A DNA stretch of 64,000 nt from positions 55,223,348 through 55,287,347 of the forward strand of contig OX344764.1 in assembly GCA_947034895.1 (NCBI GenBank), in the 5' to 3' direction. Source of the DNA: Rhytidiadelphus loreus. Taxonomy: Eukaryota; Streptophyta; Bryopsida; Hypnales; Hylocomiaceae. Below are positions 24,063 to 35,934 of this stretch, piece after piece. Numbering within the stretch: position 1 is the first letter of the stretch; each line of letters starts with the position of its first letter. The notes under the pieces are model-generated. The model saw nothing but the letters and a program-made list of their open reading frames with translations, was not told where the DNA came from and ran no database searches. The translations under genes were made by a program, and so were the position numbers.

Positions 24063-24762
24063 TTGTTTGAAGTAAAGACATATATAATTATCTTAGATTG
24101 TTGATTTGAAATTATTTCTTTACCATGAGAGCAACAAGCTTTGGATCCTACAAACTTTAGGTTCCTTACGTGTACCTAAGACTTGGAATGTTACTCTATA
24201 AAAAATGGAAGGCACCCTACCCTCTATGTCACAAGGGAATTTTTTTAGAGGGTATGTATATTTTTTTTTAAGGAATTAAATCCATCCTTAAAATTGTAAT
24301 TTTTGCTATTGGTGTGAATAAAACACACCCTATAGTATTGAAATTCTTCTAAGAACAATATCAACCATCTTATTATACATCTACGCTACGTATAATTTTG
24401 TAGATTTAAAGAACAAAATGCCCCCTATAGTCTCTCTCATGTAATTTCTAAGTTTTTTGCTAGTAACCTCTCTAAGATTCGAGAGTTGTCTGAAGGGGAA
24501 AATCATGATTTTGAAGGAATTTCATTGCCAAACTCTTACTCTTACAAATGGGCTTAACTTCTAAGTATTTGGATTATGAATGTTGTGAAAAGTGCACTTC
24601 ATCCAATTAACAATTGTAACATATCAATAAAAAGAAGAAAGGACGCTCTAAATGAATCGAGGATGTGAAGGACTTTCAATTAGTATATATAATTAATTCC
24701 AAATTTTTTTTTACTATCTTTAGTCTTGTCTTTAGTGTGAGCAATTGGAGGTTAAGTTAACC

Positions 24763-24996
24763 TCAACCTTTAAATGTCGAAGAGAGTTTTTGGCGTCCAA
24801 TGGATGACAAGGGAATCCTTGTAGTAGGATAGAAGTGCAACTATTCATTCAGATTGAAATTTTGTTGTGAAAAGGAGAGGTCTTCTACAGTAGTTTGACT
24901 TCCAATGAGTGCTTTTGCTATTTCTAAAGCCCATGGTTCACACGGTAATGAAAAGGGGTGATTTCCAAGGTCACCCCTTTGTCCTTTAAGGATTAA
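24763..24996. mobile_element. Short TTAA-flanked element, copy B2 (about 234 bp)
   Basis: Second copy of the short element at 10898-11127. The right end GTCCTTTAAGGATTAA is intact; the left end reads TCAACCTTTAAATGTC, so the left TTAA has one change. Interior shared phrases include GGCGTCCAATG, AAGT-CAACTATTCAT, TTTTGTTGTGAAAA-GGAGA and CACGGTAA. Confidence 0.75.
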
Positions 24997-25370
24997 AGAA
25001 AAGAACATACAACAATAAAATAAGTTGCTACATTATGAGACGCTTTGTCCCAACCGTGGAACTCAAATGATGTCTCTCTTTTCATTTTTTTTTTCATTTT
25101 TTTTTTTTCATTTCTTTTGGAGTAAGGAACCGACTCAAACTTCCTCCTAATAATAGCTTAGCTTCTGTCGATCACCAAACCTCCTCCCTGCGGTCCAGAG
25201 CCAAGCTAGGACACTGAATTCTGGAAGAATTATACTATATATGATCGACATGAAGCAGAAGGTCAGTACCCAGACACAATAATTAATAACATCCTCAGGT
25301 TCATTCATGTCATTATTTTGGATTATGGCAGAAATAGACAGTAGCTATCCTCGGATCGGTGGCTTCAGTT

Positions 25371-25910
25371 CTGTCTGAGGATCAAGACAAACGGGTTCTT
25401 CGACAATAACAACAGTAGGATTGATCATCCTGTTGTTTTGGATCGATATGACAAGTCATAACTTCTTAAACAGGCAAAATTTGGTCTTGTTGTTTTGTTG
25501 TTTTTTGTTTTTGAAACACATGGACAATTTCCATTGATAGATCGAGGAACCAAGAGAACCAGTTTCCGACGAAAATATTACTTGGTCTTCAGTTGTTTTG
25601 GAGGATCGTGTCAAGAGGGTTCACTTTGGATTCTAGCTCCTCTTAAATTCACAATAATAACCAGTCGAAGACCATTCCGTTCCGTTGTTTTGGATAATGA
25701 TCGACAAGTCCCAGACACTTGCTCTTGTTTTTGAGGATCATGACAAGACTGAGGCCGGGTACGTGCTTATCTAAGTGTCTTTGGATTTTCCTCCTCGTTT
25801 CACAAGAAACGTCAACAGTAGCGCCATTCTGTTGTTTGGGGTCGCGCCATTCCATATATACACGCTATACTTGGTCTTTGTTTTGTTTTGGAGGATCGGG
25901 ACAAGGAGGG
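25371..25910. repeat. Recurring 'TTGTTTTGGAGGATC.TGACAAG' motif
   Basis: At least six degenerate copies occur near 25371, 25431, 25591, 25681, 25723 and 25881, all in the same orientation and at irregular spacing. Some are preceded by CTTGGTCTT. The surrounding 1 kb (about 25120-26060) is GC-richer than the AT-rich flanks. No coding frame fits. Confidence 0.65.
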
Positions 25911-26420
25911 GCTTAACTTAGTTATGGCTAAGTTTTCTTTGAATTTCCCTTCTCATTCGGCTTGTTTCCTTGGGCCTCTTTTTCTGCACTGTTCTTGAAA
26001 CCAGTGAAGAGAAGTCGTCAACGAGCTGGAAAGAGGAGTTTCGTCGGCTACTGTACAGTACACACTAATCATAGACAATACAGGAAAATTAAAATATGGC
26101 CCACAGCAATCATGTATGTACAGTTATAGGCTGTAAGGTATTTTGCAACTTCCAAAGTGGTCAACGGACACACACTAAATTTAAATTAGTAAATGTATTA
26201 TTGTTATGATTTCTAGGGTCCACAATGAAGGTCCTTAGTAGAGTTGATCTTCTTCTAAGTTATAGGAAAAAAACAATCCACTCTTTCGAAGTCAGTGAAG
26301 TTTTTTGCATTTATTTTAAAGAAATTGAATTATCAATGTTTATCAACCTTACGAAAGAATCGAAGGAAAAAATAAAAAGGGAATAAAAGAAGATGTCGCA
26401 TGTTCAGGTATCACTCACTC

Positions 26421-26501
26421 GTCGCCTAAGAGATTCGAACTCTTGCGGGGAAACCCCATGTACTTAGCAGGCACACGCCTTAACCACTCGGCCAAAGCGA
26501 C
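26421..26501 (-). tRNA. tRNA-Ser (GCU)
   Basis: On the minus strand the sequence folds as a class II tRNA. The acceptor stem is GTCGCTT / AGGCGAC, followed by D-arm TGGCCGAGTGGTTAAGGC, an anticodon loop with GCT after GTGTGCCT, a long variable arm, and T-loop GTTCGAATC. The 81-base length and long variable arm are as expected for serine. No intron is present and the CCA is not encoded, as in nuclear plant tRNA genes. Confidence 0.95.
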
Positions 26502-27459
26502 ATTCTAAGGGAACTCCAGCTCCAGGGCCAGCGTCCCAGATGATGAGTATCGTTCACAGTATCATATTTAAAGTAATATCCACTGGCAGTCTGGAGAGTT
26601 TGGTGACAACCTAATTTCAATTCTTTTCAATCTTGGTGCGGCAGCTAGTGGCATCGCCGTCGTGGTCGACATCTAGGGCTCACTCTGGTTACCAGCGCAG
26701 CTGCATTTTCTTTACTTGCGCACGCACTGGGTCAGGCTGTGACCCTCGTACGTGTTCGTCGGTGCGTATGCTTGGACAATGGGTTTTACTTCGAGTGGGA
26801 AGAGAGTAGCGTAACACTCTAGGATGCTTCACTGAAACGTGCCCGTGTCGGCTACTTTGGTCTGCTCAGGTTGTTGTCTGGACAACCAGAATCGGAGGAA
26901 GTCGGATTGGCTCCTTCGGTTTGAACTTTGGTAGTGTAGAAGTGGAGCCGTATGGAAGTCTACGCTGTAGTTGTGGTTGACGTTTGCGTTACAGGGCGAT
27001 TGCCGTGGGGTTTTGCTTGCATGGATCATGTTGTACGTTTTTGCTTTTCGTTGAAACTGCCTACACTCCTTGTTAGTGATTTCTGGCTGTGTCATATGGA
27101 GGTTTAGGGTTTCTAGAAGCAGATGTGTGAGTGGAGGGTGCGTTCGGAAGTAAAAGTCCCCCACAGATTTCGCCGTAGGGAAGTGTAGATTTCGCATGAA
27201 AGTGTGGGTCGTAAACTGGTATCCTGTGCCGTGGTGCAATTTTGCCACGCCTGCTGATTGAAAAGCCCGAAGACAAAAAATCACTTCTGGTGATTGTTCT
27301 TCTGGTTACAAGCTTCCGGCTTCTAGCTGATTTTCCCTGACGAAGGAGTTAGATTTTGTTAAATACGTTGTAGCTCAAGAATTTTTCATCTGGCGGCTGA
27401 CTGGGCGCTCGCCTCTGCACGCTCCCAAGTGGGGTGCGAGGAGATGTGCCCAATCGCGC
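26502..27459. other. GC-richer spacer between the two tRNA genes
   Basis: The composition is more balanced than the flanks. A 151-codon open frame on the minus strand (26829-27284) starts only at GTG and shows no domain, signal or repeat, so I do not call it. No other feature is seen. Confidence 0.4.
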
Positions 27460-27532
27460 TCCGTTGTAGTCTAGATGGTTAGGATACTCGGCTCTCACCC
27501 GAGCGACCCGGGTTCGAGTCCCGGCAACGGAA
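27460..27532 (+). tRNA. tRNA-Glu (CUC)
   Basis: The acceptor stem TCCGTTG pairs with CAACGGA and is followed by discriminator A. The anticodon stem is CTCGG / CCGAG around the loop CTCTCAC, giving anticodon CTC. The T-arm is CCCGGGTTCGAGTCCCGG (with flanking base). The gene has no intron and no encoded CCA. The internal promoter boxes (TAGTCTAGATGG and GGTTCGAGTCC) are intact, so it is probably expressed by RNA polymerase III. Confidence 0.97.
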
Positions 27533-28480
27533 GCTCCCGAGTGGAAAATGACTACATTTTTTCAATTAACCTTTTGCATTTTTAAATTTTGGATGAAAAA
27601 GTCCATGAAAAGTTTTTTTTTAATGAAGTAGAAATACAATGCTTCACCATGTTATAAGTAATTACTATTTTTACACTCTCAAAAAGTAAAAATGATATAA
27701 TTGCTTTCAAAATCACATGTTCTTTGAATTTAGTTATCTTGCACCTTCCAAATGTATATTGCATCATGGCAAGATTTTGTTTGTGATTGAGCATCTTATT
27801 GACATGTAAATGTCATAGGCCTTCTGAAATTATCATAGTTTTTTGGAGCTCAAAATAATATGAAGAGGATTACAATAAACAAACAAAATTAATCCATCAA
27901 ATCCAAAGGAACCAAAAGTGGTCATTCTAAAACATGTAGTTCTAAATAACATGAAATATGTCTACATCTAGTATTTCCTGCAAACTACATGGATGGTATA
28001 GAAATTGCTACATTAACCACTACAGGATCAAAGTCCCTATAGGAGACAAATGGATTTTAGGCAAGCTCCTATAGTCTCAAGATAGAATTTTTTTTCTTAA
28101 GATAGAAAAATATATTAGCTTTCATGATATACAATTTCAATTTCAACCAGTGCTTGGTCGCCTCATGCCTATGTATAAGATGATGACAATAAAAACTTTG
28201 AACTTAGGCACTGTAAAAGTTTCCCTATTTGGTCTCCCATAAGTATGATTGTTCCCATTCATTGTTGTTGCATATGTATTTGTTTTTGCAACAATGTCCT
28301 ACACAATCCAAAAAGACCAAATTCTTTTGAATAGATTTGTAAAAGATAAGAATTGGTACCAAGGAGTATTTGAACTAGAGGATCCAATAAATTATCTTGG
28401 CCTTCGTTCATAAGTAAAGAAATTTTAATTTCAAGTGCAATCTCAGTATAAATATTGGATGTTGGATGTGTCTCCATGCA
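27533..28480. other. AT-rich gene-free stretch
   Basis: No gene or tandem repeat is visible. A single CACTACAGGATC-like sequence near 28019 is not accompanied by a second end. Confidence 0.4.
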
Positions 28481-29200
28481 ATGTTATCTTCATTGTTACC
28501 ATCTTTTTTGTCACTTGAGCCCAATGTCATATAATCCAAGTAATAATCACTTCCAAAATTATATTGCAAAGTAGGAGGCTAAAATACAATAATATGTCTC
28601 TTCATCTTCTAATGGGGTGATCACTGCTATTTTCATTGCTAGGAATTACTTCATCCAAATAGTCATCCACTACACTCACTCTAACTTCCTCTCTGAGTGT
28701 GTGTCATAATCCCTACATCTACCATACTCACTCCCACCCTCTCCCTAGTCCATATCACCTCCATAAAAATTGAACTCACCTTAAAATCCATACACTAGAA
28801 GAAAGGACCTAAGGCCTACCACAACCACGGCTTGTTCAACTACCTAGCCCCAATTCTACCTTCAATCAATCTCCTCCCAGTTGCCCCCCCTTGCAGCTCA
28901 ACAAGTTTTTCATTCCCCTTTGCACCAAATTCAAGAAACACATGTCGGTAGCCATGGTTAAAAAATCTTGTCAATTGTATAGCACCTCTAGTGGCCATTA
29001 GAGCTCTTCAAGAGTTTTGGTCTCATCAACAATACAATACCATCATTGAATACGTCCTCTTCTAATTCTTTGTAGCTAGATTATCTAGCATCAATGTCAT
29101 GTTCTTGAATGTCAAAGTATTGGTTGTTGAATCCACCAATTCCCTCTTCTTCAAACTTGTTTAAATATTCATGTAATGTATATGGAACAAAAAGCACTAG
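28481..29200 (-). pseudogene. Possible degenerate coding relic
   Basis: The plus strand is unusually poor in G. On the minus strand short open pieces read like protein, for example EYLNKFEEEGIGGFNNQYFD from about 29170 downwards and a Gly/Glu-rich piece near 28690-28740. Stops and frame changes interrupt them. I do not recognise a family. It could equally be skewed non-coding sequence. Confidence 0.2.
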
Positions 29201-29230
29201 AAGCAATGGGGGTGTAGGACTTCAAAGTGG

Positions 29231-30252
29231 TGAATGTATAGTAAGGTCTACTTCATTTACGAATTTTTGCATTCACAAGGACAAAATGATTGTTGCCATC
29301 CACTACTGCCATCTTTGACGCCCTCCCTAGGGCTGAAAATTTGTTATTTTATCATGAAGTTTTTTTCACAAGATTATCTCTATGTTAATAACATATGTGA
29401 CAAATTTCAAGGCCAAAAGATTTACACATAAAAAGATATTCACAATCTACCAACATGTGTAGTTGTGAGAAAAATTTCAATGCTACCAACTTTGACACCC
29501 TCCCAAATATTGAGAAATTAAAATTTGGCCATGGAATTTTTGTTATGAGACCATGTCTATGTTGGTAATATGTGTGCCAAATTTCAAGTTCAAAGAATTT
29601 TCCCATTAAAAGATATTTGAAATCTACTAGTGAACAAATGTAGTTGAGAGAAACAATTTCACTAGTGCCTACTTTGACACCTTTCTAAGGGCAGAAAAAT
29701 TGTTTAATTATCATGAGATTTTTTTCATGAGATTACCTCTATGTTGATAATATGTGTGACAAACTTCAAGTTTAAAGGATTTGCCTACGAGAAGATATTT
29801 GAAATCTACCAACATGTGTAGTTGTAAAATAATTTCTAACAACTACTTTTGTTTGTAGATTTCAAATATCTTTTAATGGGAAAGTTCTTTGAACTTGAAA
29901 TTTGGTACACATATTACCAACATAGACTTAATCTCATAACAAAATTTTCATGGCCAAATTTTAATTTCTCAATCTTTGGGAGGGTGTCAAAGTTGGTAGC
30001 ATTGAAATTTTTCTCACAACTACACATGTTGGTAGATTGTGAATATCTTTTTATGTGTAAATCTTTTGGCCTTGAAATTTGGCACATATATTATTAACAT
30101 AGAGATGATCTTGTGAAAAAAACTTCATGATAAAATAACAATTTTTCAGCCCTAGGGAGGGTGTCAAAGATGGCAGTAGTGGATGGCAGCAATCATTTTT
30201 TCCCTGTGAATGCAAAAATTCGTAAATGAAGTAGACCTAACTGTACATTGTT
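29231..30252. repeat. 1-kb palindrome with arms of about 410 bp built from 180-bp subrepeats
   Basis: The left arm (29231-29640) and right arm (29845-30252) are near-perfect reverse complements. Paired phrases are AAGGTCTACTTCATTTACGA with TCGTAAATGAAGTAGACCT, and CTACCAACTTTGACACCCTC with GAGGGTGTCAAAGTTGGTAG. The left side holds two diverged subunits, each with 'ATGTTG/ATAA-ATGTGTG-CAAATTTCAAG' and 'GATATTTGAAATCTACCA', and the spacer (29641-29844) is a third. Reading frames on both arms translate alike only because of the symmetry. Confidence 0.9.
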
Positions 30253-30785
30253 GGATGTTGCTGCTACAACAATCAATCAATAGCTACGCCATAGTGTTAA
30301 TCCATTCCAAGTAATCTATAGAATTGCAATGCAAGAGATTGGAAGAACATCTATGAAATTTCAGAAAGTGTGGAGATAAACAAGTATTTACTTCTTTTCA
30401 CTTCATTGTGGACTTCCTCATTGGAAATTCTCTACTTGATGAAGAAGTCCACTCAATGCTTCTCAATTCCTTATTGAATTGTTAGTGTATTATTGTAGGA
30501 GTAAGCAAGGGATTCATAAGTTTAAAATAAGGGTGACCACATTCTTGCATAATGGAAGGGGGTTTAATAGAGTAGAAAATAGAGGAAAAATTTAGGTGAA
30601 ATTAAAGACATTTGAGAGATAGATGATATTGTTGGGTTGATTTATGTGTGTAGTGTGTGTTTATTTAGTAAAAGGAGGTTGATTTTGACTATCGATATTT
30701 TAAATAGGTATTCCAAATTTGAAGAGTGGCTCAATTTTTTTTCTTTTTATAGCAATTTGGGCTTGATTTCAAAAAATTGATTTCA
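30253..30785. other. AT-rich stretch, nothing called
   Basis: No gene or repeat boundary is recognised. Confidence 0.35.
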
Positions 30786-30788
30786 CAC

Positions 30789-30916
30789 TAGTAGAAAATT
30801 AGGCCCAATCTATTGTTTTGGTCGTGTTAATTATCAACAAATTTTTGTTGATCAACAGAAATTTGTTGATGATTAACGCGACCAAAACAATAGATTGGGC
30901 CTAATTTTCTACTAGT
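30789..30916. mobile_element. Miniature CACTA-like foldback element
   Basis: The element starts CACTAGTAGAAAATTAGGCC and ends with its exact reverse complement, GGCCTAATTTTCTACTAGTG. Pairing continues inward (CAATCTATTGTTTTGGTCG with CGACCAAAACAATAGATTG) almost to the centre, so the whole element is one hairpin. Three-base duplications TCA flank both ends. CACTA ends with a 3-bp target duplication are the signature of CACTA (CMC/EnSpm) transposons. The symmetry is nearly intact, suggesting recent origin. It sits inside a fragment of the TTAA-flanked family. Confidence 0.9.
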
Positions 30917-31071
30917 GTCAAAAGCAAATAGAAAATTTATATTTTCATGGAGCTTAATAAAAGTACACCTTTGAAAAAAGCTTCAAAAAATCATGGAAAA
31001 AATTAAGCACATAGTACCCTATCCGAACTTGAATAGTCCCACAAGTGGGCACTTGGTCCTTTAGGAATTAA
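30917..31071. repeat. 3' fragment of a TTAA-flanked element
   Basis: The right end GGTCCTTTAGGAATTAA stops at 31071. The stretch before it (AAATTTATATTTTCATGGAGCT..., AAGCTTCAAAAAATCATGG) resembles the 3' third of the copy at 22734-23664. The fragment probably continues left of the CACTA-like insertion (30750-30788). No left end is recognised. Confidence 0.6.
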
Positions 31072-32422
31072 AGTTTCATAAATAAATGACTACTCTTCTA
31101 TTAGTCCTTTGTACTTAGTCTATTCAAAGTCAACTTATTTGGTTCCTATTTTTCAAATTTCAAATACCTAGATTGGCTTCATTTTTGTTTGAGAAAGATC
31201 TCACACTCTCTAATTGGACATACCTAGCATGAGTTAGAAAAGTTGAAAGTTTTAGTTGACTTTTGATCACCAGAAACTTCATCTAAGGATTTCTTCTCGG
31301 TTTTTTTGTGTTTTTTGATATTTTATTGCAAAATTAAGCTTCTAATATTTATTTATTTTTAAATTTGAATTATTTCTTAGTTTCAATCTAAGTTATGCTT
31401 ATTCATCCAAACTTAGCTTAATAAATGTCCTAACTTCATCAATTCCTTCTCATTTTCTAAGTGCTATACAATTTTGGAAACCTCTTTCTTTGAGTTATAT
31501 TACTTTGAATCTATATCTAAGGAATACAACTTGTTTCTGATAATGTTAAGTGTTTTAGCATATGTTTGATTGACCAATGGTAGGGGGCGTAATTTTCTCC
31601 AGTCAAGAAATAATGAAGTTTGCACTATTTTTTTCTTAATTATTCATCAAATTTGGAATCAATAGAAACTAAGGAACTGTAGATTATAGTTTGATTTGTT
31701 CTTGATATATAGACAAACCTATTTCTATGAAGCACAAAACTAAAAACTGGTGTTAGCAACTTTATTTGTTGTTAATGTATTTTCATCAAACAATAACGAA
31801 GTTACTAAACCACATCATATTCTCCTCATTCACAAAAATCCCAGGGAAATTACTCATGATTTTTAGAAAATTACATGAGTTAAAAAATAGGGTTCATTTA
31901 ATTCAAAGGGGGCAAATTTTATATAATTTGTAGGACTACTATAGTGTCCATGAAATGCTACGCACTCTAATATATGTAAATTAAGGTATGTAAAAACATC
32001 ATATAATAGGAATTTTTATTAATAAGTTAGCTTGGACATTAGAGGCATGAAATTTTTTCATAGTATGATAAGTATTAGATGTGGACAAACAATTTCATAT
32101 GGATGATAAAATGGACATAGTTAAGAAAATCTAGAATGAAGGGTGGTTGACTAAAATTTTGCCATGGTACTTGTAGTGTATACAATCAAAAAATTAAATG
32201 TAAATGTAAGACATCAACCAAAAGTGGCAAAAATTGTCACATTGCATGAATAGAGAGGTTTACCTTAGTGGGTTCAACAAGTTGAAAATTGTACAAAATG
32301 AGGATAGAATTTATATAGTTGATTTAAATTTAATCTTTGTAGCCATATGTGTTAATCACGCTCATACTGAATGAGATGTTCATGGGATAGTCTCATTAGA
32401 AATTCTAAAGTCTTCAATGTTA
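31072..32422. other. AT-rich gene-free stretch
   Basis: No gene, RNA or repeat boundary recognised. Confidence 0.4.
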
Positions 32423-33311
32423 TTAACTCCTAAAGACCAAAGGATGTTTTCGAAGAGGAAAAATCCAAAACTGCCAGTTTTTGATGCATTGTCTAAAATT
32501 AAAAATATTATTTTAAAAAAATCCAATTGTATAAAAGTGTATATAGTCATGACCATGTGGATTGAAAGATTATAATGTTTGAAGTGAGAAAAAATCCTTT
32601 TTTTTTCATTCTTGCAAACTAGAGTTAGTAGACTTTGAGCCCTGTTAGAGTAAAAATTTTGGTCTACACAAAAACGAGGATTTTAACTATTCATAAAAAT
32701 ATGATGTTAGTTTTACTCATGAAAAATTTGAGAAGCAAATATGGAGTCGAGCTAATCTAAATCAATTTGCAACGCAAGGAGGTTAAGTACATTGGCAATA
32801 CACTAATCATTTTTTGATGATTTCTTGTGCAATGAGGAATTTTTTAATTTAAAAACCTAAATAGTAAAAAATTAGAGACAAAAATTTGGAATATGTGGAA
32901 AAAATTTCAAGAACTTTGATTTCACATATTGCAAGATAATAGGGCTTGAGGTTAGAAGAAAAGGTTTTCTCTTGAAGCCACCCCAACATAGTTAATAAAA
33001 TTTGACTCCTCTTAGAATGTGATTTGAGAACTAAATATTTTTAACCAATTGTATGCCATATTTTATTAGTTACATAAATGTCTAATTTCAGTAGTTGATG
33101 AGAGTTTTTGCAAAAGATGCCCCAAAGATGCCCAAATTGCAATGGCTACCAAAAAAAATTAGGATAGAAAAATTATATTCCCACTAAGCAGAAACATGTT
33201 CACATCTTGTGTCAAAATTTCATGAACATTTGACCAAAATTAACTTCATAGGAAACTACTCAAAGTTTCAATTGTTTGTTCAATTATGAACAATTGGCCC
33301 TTAGGGGTTAA
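32423..33311. mobile_element. TTAA-flanked non-autonomous element, copy 3 (889 bp)
   Basis: The left end is TTAACTCCTAAAGACC (32423) and the right end is GGCCCTTAGGGGTTAA (ends 33311), imperfect inverted repeats of the same family as 22734-23664. The interior shares CCAAAACTGCCAGTTTTTG, the CATGTGGATTGAAAGAT stretch and the pre-terminal region with that copy. It has no coding capacity. Confidence 0.7.
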
Positions 33312-34498
33312 AAATTGTCACTTGAATTCAATTGATTATTGTTAGTTTCACAATGTATACTCCATATACATATGTAGTAGATGGAAGAGAAAATTTGTGA
33401 AGAAGAGTGTGTGTGGGGGGGGAAAATTGGACACTTAAAATTTTATATGTAAGATAGCCCTACTTAAAAAACCTCATGAATGAATTTACAAAAACTATAG
33501 GATATTGGAAATATGCCCCTCTTAGTTTTTTATGTAAAAATATGGTCATCTTAAATTCAATAACTAATGTAAATAATCCTACATCAAATATCTTCTTAAC
33601 TCAAATGTATACCTTAAATTACAAGGAGTCATCTCCTTAGGACAAAAATAGGTCATCCTATCTTGCGCAAATAAGATCTTGTATTAGAAACATGTCATAT
33701 ACGTACCTTAGGTTATCATTGCAAACTCCTAAATCTTTTATAGACGAAGGTGTATAAACTATCCATGGTATGATTCTAAGTTAAAGGATTTAGAATTTCA
33801 AACACTTAGATTAAGTCATGCAAATTCCAAATGGTACCGTACATGCTAATTAGAACTTCCTACCATGAATTACAGACTCTAAAATTTTTAGATGAATTTT
33901 AGCTATTGAAACTTTTATCCAAGGATTTCTTTTGGTTTTTTAGTCTTTTAAATTTGTTTATTAGATGTGAATGTCTTACAATTATTTCTATTTGAAGGAT
34001 GATGTTCTTCCTAATTTCATTCCAAGTTGTGGGCTTTCATTCAAAACTTGTTTGATTAAAGTTCAAACTTTGTCCTACTATATCTTCATCAAATTATGAT
34101 TGTTTTTCAAGTGTTATATGTTTCTAAAACCCTATCCAAATTCTCTATATGAATGTCTATTTGAAATTTGAACTTGAATTCATTCTAGAGTGCAGAATCC
34201 ATGCTTAAACCTCTAATTAACTGCTTTTTTTTTTTTTTCAAACATAAATAATCTATGTTTTGAAATTCTTTACCTACTAATTTGAATTTCTAATTCCTTT
34301 TAGTAGGTTTAATAAAAATCACTTGAATATTTTTCCCAAAATTTATGAGAAAATACTTGTGGTAAATTAAATAACAAAGTTGGAATTTTTTATGCAGTCA
34401 CCTCATTTGTGCTAAGCATCACTTCACGTCCACCATGAATACTTTACCTTCTTCAAACTCCATAAGGTGTTGTTGTTTTAATTTCTTTTGCTTACAAC
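33312..34498. other. AT-rich gene-free stretch
   Basis: No gene is recognised. A short G-run follows a GTGTGTG tract near 33407-33422. Confidence 0.4.
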
Positions 34499-35760
34499 TT
34501 AACCCCTAAATGTCCAAGGTATGTTTTGAGCTTCTTGGGATTTTCTCTAAATTGAACAAAATGCCAACATTTTGATAAGCTGTGTTGAAGGAGGATAATT
34601 ACCAAATTGAAAACTATCCTATTAGTATAATGAGTTTGTTCCAAGGGAGACGGTCAAGTAGGAAATCAATGCTAATAAAACTAATTCCTAAAATAGGAAA
34701 TACACTCCCAAAATAGAAGACTACGATCCAATTTAGAAAATTAATAAAAATCTACAACAACATGTCAACATTGCATAATTCACTCACACATAGTTTGACT
34801 AACACCATCATACTCCATTCTCAAATAATTCCATAAACACATGTGCACATTAAATCATACATAATAAAACACTCAATTCGGCTTGAACATGTTTCTTATT
34901 TCCAAATTGGTGAATACATCACCATTTTACACTTTTAATTTCAACTTGCAATTTACACTCAACTATTAGGATTCCACATTCCTTATTCCACTTCATCTCT
35001 ACATCACCGATTAGGATATTACATTCCAACTTCCACTGCTCTTCACACATATAGTCACACTTCATCATCCAATCAAAACTCCAACACTTAATCACATCAT
35101 TTTCACCAACTCCTAAAACATTTCTCCAACTTGGTATACTTAAAATTTCATAGTTAGACACACATACACATCTCCATCTCATCAAACTCCAAAGACTCAC
35201 TCACATGCACACACACAAAACAACAAATCAAATACACAGCACAACCTGGCTAGGACTCGCAGTAGACACTCTTCGACACTAGATGCCTTCCAAATTGAGA
35301 GAGACAACCTAATAGGGACCCAATAGCGGTTACCAAACTGCTCAAACTTCAAACTTAACCACAAAAGAAACTACCAAATTGGAACCACAAAACATAACTT
35401 CCATTCGAGTCCAACTAGGACACAAATACCCTTATCTTCTGACTTAGAATACTACTGCATCACTTCAACTTAGAAACTTACTCAATTAATACTTAACTTC
35501 CAACTTGGCTCACTCCAAACACAATTTAACACGTACTCCTATTTGGACTAGACATCTCAAAAACTAACTCCAAAAATCACATTCCAAATTGACAAAAATA
35601 CATATAAAATCTCCAAATTGAATACAAACACACCAAAAAACATATAAATCACTCTCAAAAACAACAAACAAATCATGAAAAAGCCTTAAAAACCAATCCT
35701 AATAGTTCATCTACAAGTTGTATCAATTTTTTTTTTAATTGTAACCATACAAATTCAAAC
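34499..35760. other. Strand-skewed, G-poor region beginning with a solo TTAA-family end
   Basis: A left-end sequence TTAACCCCTAAATGTCCAAGG lies at 34499. From about 34600 to 35760 the plus strand is rich in A and C and very poor in G, with many CACA and ACTCC words. The minus strand carries a 93-codon frame at 34919-35200 with internal duplication (KLECNILIGDVEMKWNKECG and similar), which looks like a by-product of the skew. No family is recognised. Confidence 0.4.
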
Positions 35761-35934
35761 TACACATGTTAGAGATCTCATAGAAAAAGAAAAGAAAACA
35801 ATATCACTTATGGAGTGAAAGATTATAATGTTTGACTATGAGGGTGTTAAAACTACAAAAGTGACGTAAAGTCTTCCAATCGTCTTTCACAAGTCAAATC
35901 TAAAAAGTTGGTGACCAGAAAAATATGAGGTTAA

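Noticed and set aside
26829..27284. 151-codon open frame on the minus strand between the tRNA genes
   Set aside because: It starts at GTG, has no recognisable domain or composition bias of a real protein, and lies in a balanced-composition spacer where long chance frames are expected.
28019..28085. CACTACAGGATC as the end of a CACTA transposon
   Set aside because: No matching reverse end or target duplication was found nearby.
29385..30097. Two frames with nearly identical translations on opposite strands
   Set aside because: They are the two arms of the palindrome at 29231-30252 read in mirror image, not paralogous genes.
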